A stretch of DNA of 10,045 nucleotides. Source: Candidatus Zhuqueibacterota bacterium RBG_16_48_16 (GTDB taxonomy: Bacteria > Zhuqueibacterota > Zhuqueibacteria > Residuimicrobiales > Sediminimicrobiaceae). The translations under genes and the position numbers were made by a program. This document shows, piece by piece, positions 7,201 through 10,045 of the stretch (position 1 is its first letter; every line of letters starts with the position of its first letter). The notes below the pieces were generated by a model, which saw nothing but the letters and a program-made list of their open reading frames with translations, ran no database searches and was not told the origin of the DNA. The stretch spans positions 1-10,045 of the forward strand of contig METF01000276.1 of NCBI GenBank assembly GCA_001771235.1, read 5' to 3'.

Positions 7201-7628
7201 TCGCCTTTTAAGCAGGCGCTCAAAGCGACCAGGCCCTCCGAGCAAGCCTTCAGCACCTCCTTGTCCACGCGCGGCTTGTAGTAAAATCCTTCCAGGTAGC
7301 CAATGGAAACCAGCTTCATCAGGTTCTTATAGCCAACTTCGTTTTTGCACAAAAGCACGAGATGATATGAGGTGCTGGAATTAGTATGAGGCCGTTTGTC
7401 GAAGCGGCTCTGGGGGGCGACATAGATTTCGCTGCCGATAATCGGTTTCATACCGGCTTTCATAGCCTTTTGGTAAAACTCGATGGCGCCGAAAAGATTG
7501 CCATGATCGGTCAGGGCCAAAGCGCGCATCCCGTAACTTTTGGCCGTTTCGATCATATCATCGATGCGACAGGCACCATCCAGCAGGCTGTAGTGCGAGT
7601 GATTATGTAAGTGAATGAACTCTGGCAC
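4203..7628 (-). CDS. dnaE: DNA polymerase III alpha subunit
   Basis: DnaE is the replicative polymerase catalytic subunit. The protein is complete, 1141 residues from the GTG at 7628. The N-terminal PHP domain (about 1-270) has FIHLHNHSHYSLLDG and ALTDHGNLFGA and keeps all nine expected metal ligands: His8, His10, Asp17, His42, Glu67, His89, Cys139, Asp206, His208. The palm has PVGPGRGSVAGS (about 356-367), catalytic Asp400 and Asp402 in MPDIDIDF and Asp553 in LKMDFLGLRT. GFNKSHAACYSLVAYQ lies at about 741-756. QTTLF (905-909) is a likely beta-clamp-binding motif. An OB-fold (about 979-1055) and a small C-terminal domain follow. I chose GTG because MPEFIHLH resembles family starts; a TTG at 7637 adds MHN. 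Neither start has a Shine-Dalgarno site. The start lies 2-11 nt after the upstream TPR gene, which suggests translational coupling. No frameshift or intein is seen. Confidence 0.97.
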   Translation of the reverse strand: MPEFIHLHNHSHYSLLDGACRIDDMIETAKSYGMRALALTDHGNLFGAIEFYQKAMKAGMKPIIGSEIYVAPQSRFDKRPHTNSSTSYHLVLLCKNEVGYKNLMKLVSIGYLEGFYYKPRVDKEVLKACSEGLVALSACLKGEIQSSFLNQGRARAIEKIEEYRAIFGDDFYLEIQNHNIKQEEISRQGILSIARELDIKVVATNDIHYLKKEHYQAHDVLLCLQTGKDYDDPDRMRYNTDQLYFKNAAEMAEMFPNHPEVLENTLEVADKCNLLLDFDRYHLPHFHIPQDSKAESLDEYLTNLAQQGLRERYKEITPELQERLDKELHILQQMGYSGYFLITYDFIKYARESGIPVGPGRGSVAGSLAAYCLHITNIDPIQYGLLFERFLNPERVSMPDIDIDFCYERREEVIDYVKRKYGEKNVCQIITFGTMAARAVIRDVGRVLKMSYGEVDKIAKLVPSQLNIKLESAINTVRELKELENRDEQHKKLLEYSRVLEGLSRHASTHAAGVVITPDELTNYVPLYKTKDDDITTQYDMKCLESVGVLKMDFLGLRTLTVIQKTINTLKQKGIDIDIDDIPLDDSKVYALFSKGQTIGLFQFESTGMRDYLKKLQPESIEDLIAMNALYRPGPMEFIDNFIQGKKDKSKIKYLHPLLEPILKDTYGIAVYQEQVMQIASDVGGFTLGGADLLRRAMGKKNFEIMMEQRTKFIEGAKKKGVPEKTADEIYDMMARFAGYGFNKSHAACYSLVAYQTAYLKAHFPAEFMAATISSEMNNSDRVTILLEEARNMGIKVLPPDVNESFVDFVVTDEGIRFGLGAVKNVGKGAIQAIVEARGKVGKLASIFELCEHVDLKAINRKVLESLIEAGAMKSLQGNRAQLYDSVERAFEFGQRLQAQHAHGQTTLFDAVEDRNAFAAPPLPNIPEWSESTILNKEKAILGFYLSGHPLEKYREEVKVFSTLSLDETENQRDNSQVRVCGIIVEFKKHFDRQNRPMGFFKIEDFTGSIEGLAFADCYDKFGSLLQPDVLVMIIGKISVREGESPKLIADEIIPLEQARERFTTSLCVAFNAAESDGHLLDDVKGILGQCTGSVPAYINVRTEEDSSFVLRSKTIKVQPSLKLVNELRDKVGRENVWVGG

Positions 7629-7639
7629 GTTGTGCAATT

Positions 7640-8551
7640 CTAGATATTTTGCATGTAACGTCTTGCTATGGAAGTATACTCACTGCCAACGTAGGTATTC
7701 AGAAAAGTCTGGAATTCGGTTTGAGCCTTTTCTTTTTGGCCGATGCGAATGTATGATAAGCCGATCATCAACTGGGCGTCATCGTGTTTATCCGTCTGCG
7801 AGTAGGCGAATACCTTCTGGAACTCGATGATGGCCTTTTGGTATTGCTTCAAGCCGTAATAACATTCGCCGATCCAGTATTGGTAGTTATCGGCCAGGGT
7901 ATGGTTGGGCTGTTCGGCCAGCAGCTTTTGCATGGCTTCGATGGAGGCAGTGTATTCATATCTTTCAAAAAGATCGCGCGCCTGATTGTACTTTGAGGTA
8001 AATTCATCCACAGGCATAACAGTCCCACTTCTTCCCGCCTCCCTGGTGCCGCTCACCTGTCCGCTTACTCTCGCCGAGCGGTACGTTTGCAGTTTTTCCT
8101 CCAACGCCTTGATCCGGCTGTTCCTGGTCTCGACGATCCGTTTCAAGCTGTCCACCGACGTGCTGGTCTTCTCCAGGAGACCTTCGAGACGGTTTACATC
8201 GTTCCTGGCGCGAACGAACATGTTTTCCGAAAGGCCCATGTTCTCAGCGGTGGATACAGGCTTGGTCAACGCCGGCTGATCTGACTCGACCTTTTCAGGC
8301 GTCAGCAAGGCCAATACGTCATCCTCCGATTCATCGGGCAAGGTAATTTCATCAACCTGACCGCCCGCTACCTGATCATCGGACAAATCGAGCATCTCCA
8401 AAAGCTCCTGCCTGAACTCTTCATCATTTGATGACAGATTTTCGCTGTCCCAGACCGTTGAGCGCTGTTGCGCACAAAGCAAAAACAGGCCAACGAGAAT
8501 GACAACGAGTGCCAGGGCAATTCCAATAACGGGTTTTTTGTAGTGGCTCAT
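7640..8551 (-). CDS. YbgF/CpoB-like protein: membrane anchor, coiled coil and C-terminal TPRs
   Basis: The 303-residue product starts with MSHYKK and a hydrophobic segment (about 8-26, GIALALVVILVGLFLL) that looks like an uncleaved anchor; there is no good lipobox. An acidic linker (about 40-100) is followed by a charged heptad-rich helix (about 108-157, NRLEGLLEK to EEKLQTYRS), probably a coiled coil. A Gly/Ser-rich linker leads to three TPR-like units (about 184-217, 221-254, 257-291) including YNQARDLFERYEY, YWIGECYYGLKQYQKAIIEF and IGLSYIRIGQKEKAQTEFQ. This order matches YbgF/CpoB, a periplasmic protein that links outer-membrane constriction with cell-wall synthesis at division in proteobacteria. 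Here no tol or pal gene is adjacent, so the role is inferred. I chose the ATG at 8551 because GAAAGGGG precedes it; an in-frame ATG at 8569 would place that site inside the coding region. It ends just before dnaE. Confidence 0.8.
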   Translation of the reverse strand: MSHYKKPVIGIALALVVILVGLFLLCAQQRSTVWDSENLSSNDEEFRQELLEMLDLSDDQVAGGQVDEITLPDESEDDVLALLTPEKVESDQPALTKPVSTAENMGLSENMFVRARNDVNRLEGLLEKTSTSVDSLKRIVETRNSRIKALEEKLQTYRSARVSGQVSGTREAGRSGTVMPVDEFTSKYNQARDLFERYEYTASIEAMQKLLAEQPNHTLADNYQYWIGECYYGLKQYQKAIIEFQKVFAYSQTDKHDDAQLMIGLSYIRIGQKEKAQTEFQTFLNTYVGSEYTSIARRYMQNI

Positions 8552-8640
8552 TTTCAGCCCCTTTCTCATTAAACAAACTTGCTAAATGGGTGCATTTTAT
8601 GTTAGTGTTTGGTTGCCAAATGAACTTGATAAACAGCTAG

Positions 8641-8661
8641 ATTCGTACTTGGTGTACGAGT
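8641..8661. repeat. Short inverted repeat after recN
   Basis: Bases 8641-8648 pair with 8654-8661 (core TCGTAC/GTACGA, one G-T wobble) around a 5-nt loop, starting 1 bp past the recN stop codon. There is no U-run on the minus strand, so it is not a standard terminator. It could be a message 3' stem-loop, an operator for the next gene, or chance. Confidence 0.3.
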
Positions 8662-8662
8662 T

Positions 8663-10045
8663 CTACTCCTTCGCCTGCACCAGGCTCTCGGCCTCTTTTA
8701 TCAGCTCGGAAGCAGCCTGGAGATGGAGATCCGTCAGGCTTTCGCCGCCAAATAACCGGGCGATCTGTTCGGTTCTCTCCTGTGCGGCAAGCTCACGAAT
8801 GGTCGTATGGGTGAAACGGCCGTCGTCTGATTTTTCGACCAGGTAATGGCTGGTCGCCATGCTGGCAATCTGCGGCAGGTGTGTAATCGATATCACCTGG
8901 TGCCTTTCGGCCAACTTGCGCAGCTTCCTGCCAACGGCCTGGGCGATTCTTCCGGAAATCCCAATATCAATTTCGTCGAAAACCAGGACGGGCACCTTGT
9001 CCGCAGCGGCTAACAACGTTTTCAGGGCCAGCATGACCCGCGAGATTTCGCCACCGGAAGCCACCGACACCAACGGCTTAGGCTCCTCACCCGGGTTAGC
9101 CGAAATCAGAAATTCGATCTGATCGCTGCCTCTCTCATTAACAGAAACATGTTGGCCGTCTATTTCGATAAAAGGCTCCTGGGTTGCAGGTTTGTGATCC
9201 TGGCAAAACTTGAATTTCGCTTTTGACATTCCTAATTCGCTCAATTCGTTCTCGACAAGATCGCTGAATATCTCTCCGGCTTTATTTCTCTGCGCGGACA
9301 ATGTTAAGCATAAATCTTTTAGCCGGTTGCGAGTCTGGCTTACCTCTGCCGCCAACCGGTCCATTTCGTCATCAAAATTTTCAATTAGCGAGAGTCTTTT
9401 TTCCAGGTCGGCCTTTTTATCAAGGATAGCATCAATTGTGCCACCGTGCTTTTTTTTCAGAATCGTCAGATCGGCAAGGCGCGCGCGGATCGCTTCCAGC
9501 CGTTCCGAATCGTAGCTGATGTTGCCCATATAATCCTGAACATTCCTGGCAACATCGTCGATGAGTATTTTTGCATTCTCACACGCATCCCTGAGCTGCA
9601 AGAATTTTTCGTCGATATTTTTCAGGCTATCCAGCGCCGCGACAGCCAGGTTGATAATTTCGGATGCCGATCCGTTTTTTTCATAAAGCTCGTCATAAAG
9701 CTGGTGCGACTTTTCATTCAGCAGCTCGGCATTACGGAGGATGATCTCTTCTTTTTTCAGGTCGTCATCTTCATGCAACTGCGGATCGATTGAGGTGATC
9801 TCGGTGAGCTGAAAAGCAAGCACATCTCTTGATTGGGACAGCTCCTGCTGCTTGCCTTTCAAATCCGCCAGCTCTTTGATGGAATGAACCAGTTTTTTAT
9901 AACAGCTCTTATATTCGTTTATTTTATCTTCAAGATCGGCAAAGTCATCAAGGTAGGAAATGTGATTCGACGCTTTCAACAGGGCCTGGTGCTGGTGCTG
10001 ACCGTGCAAATCGACCAGCACATCACCCAATTCCGCTAGAATGCT
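8663..10045 (-). CDS. recN: DNA repair protein RecN, C-terminal 460 residues (cut by window edge)
   Basis: RecN is an SMC-like ATPase of double-strand break repair. It acts on DNA ends and chromosome cohesion together with RecA. The fragment opens with SILAELGDVLVDLHGQHQHQ, the QH-rich motif at the end of the N-terminal head half. It continues through a long coiled-coil region (about 30-265 of the fragment) and closes with the C-terminal ATPase half: ABC signature SVASGGEISRVMLALK (about 327-342), Walker B VLVFDEIDIGISG (about 353-365) and ISITHLPQIA (about 385-394). A full RecN has about 550-570 residues, so roughly the first 100 with the Walker A motif lie beyond the window. The reading frame is open to the last base, so no start is visible; the TTG near 10030 is an internal Leu codon. 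It stops 111 bp before the YbgF/CpoB-like gene. Confidence 0.96.
   Translation of the reverse strand, partial: SILAELGDVLVDLHGQHQHQALLKASNHISYLDDFADLEDKINEYKSCYKKLVHSIKELADLKGKQQELSQSRDVLAFQLTEITSIDPQLHEDDDLKKEEIILRNAELLNEKSHQLYDELYEKNGSASEIINLAVAALDSLKNIDEKFLQLRDACENAKILIDDVARNVQDYMGNISYDSERLEAIRARLADLTILKKKHGGTIDAILDKKADLEKRLSLIENFDDEMDRLAAEVSQTRNRLKDLCLTLSAQRNKAGEIFSDLVENELSELGMSKAKFKFCQDHKPATQEPFIEIDGQHVSVNERGSDQIEFLISANPGEEPKPLVSVASGGEISRVMLALKTLLAAADKVPVLVFDEIDIGISGRIAQAVGRKLRKLAERHQVISITHLPQIASMATSHYLVEKSDDGRFTHTTIRELAAQERTEQIARLFGGESLTDLHLQAASELIKEAESLVQAKE

Noticed and set aside
8641..8661. Intrinsic terminator for recN
   Set aside because: The stem is plausible, but the minus strand after it lacks a U-run, so it is listed only as an inverted repeat.

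Overview
The window is a bacterial chromosome segment of moderate GC content. Every convincing gene lies on the minus strand, so the natural reading order runs from high to low coordinates. No gene fixes the taxonomy. The DnaE type (PHP domain with a full set of metal ligands), a YbgF/CpoB-like envelope protein and a Yip1-family protein suggest a Gram-negative-type lineage. An uncultured FCB-group (Calditrichota/KSB1-like) or Desulfobacterota organism would fit; this is an inference only.

Region 1 (10045-4203) holds housekeeping genes. It contains the C-terminal 460 residues of the DNA-repair ATPase RecN, an anchored coiled-coil plus TPR protein resembling YbgF/CpoB, and a complete DNA polymerase III alpha subunit (dnaE). 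The last two are only 2-11 nt apart and dnaE has no visible Shine-Dalgarno site, so its translation is probably coupled to the TPR gene.

Region 2 (4169-3221) holds an orphan HicB-family antitoxin-like gene with no HicA next to it, then a five-helix Yip1-family membrane protein. It ends in a good intrinsic terminator.

Region 3 (3221-2146) is gene-poor and looks like a decayed mobile-element site. About 650 bp carry no recognisable gene but include a nested inverted repeat. Next comes a wrecked tyrosine recombinase: its arm-binding start, core-binding domain and extreme C-terminal tail survive, out of frame with each other, with the catalytic part deleted. It ends 27 bp before the 5' end of an intact tRNA-Arg(UCU).

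Region 4 (1960-1) is an L-arabinose utilisation operon. Ribulokinase (araB) phosphorylates L-ribulose, and L-ribulose-5-phosphate 4-epimerase (araD, cut by the window edge) converts the product to D-xylulose 5-phosphate. No araA, transporter or AraC/AraR regulator is inside the window.

I found no CRISPR array, no intact insertion sequence and no clear undescribed multi-gene system. The most interesting items are the three-piece recombinase fossil beside the tRNA, the structured gene-free stretch, the orphan HicB behind dnaE, and the probably proofreading-competent PHP domain of DnaE.
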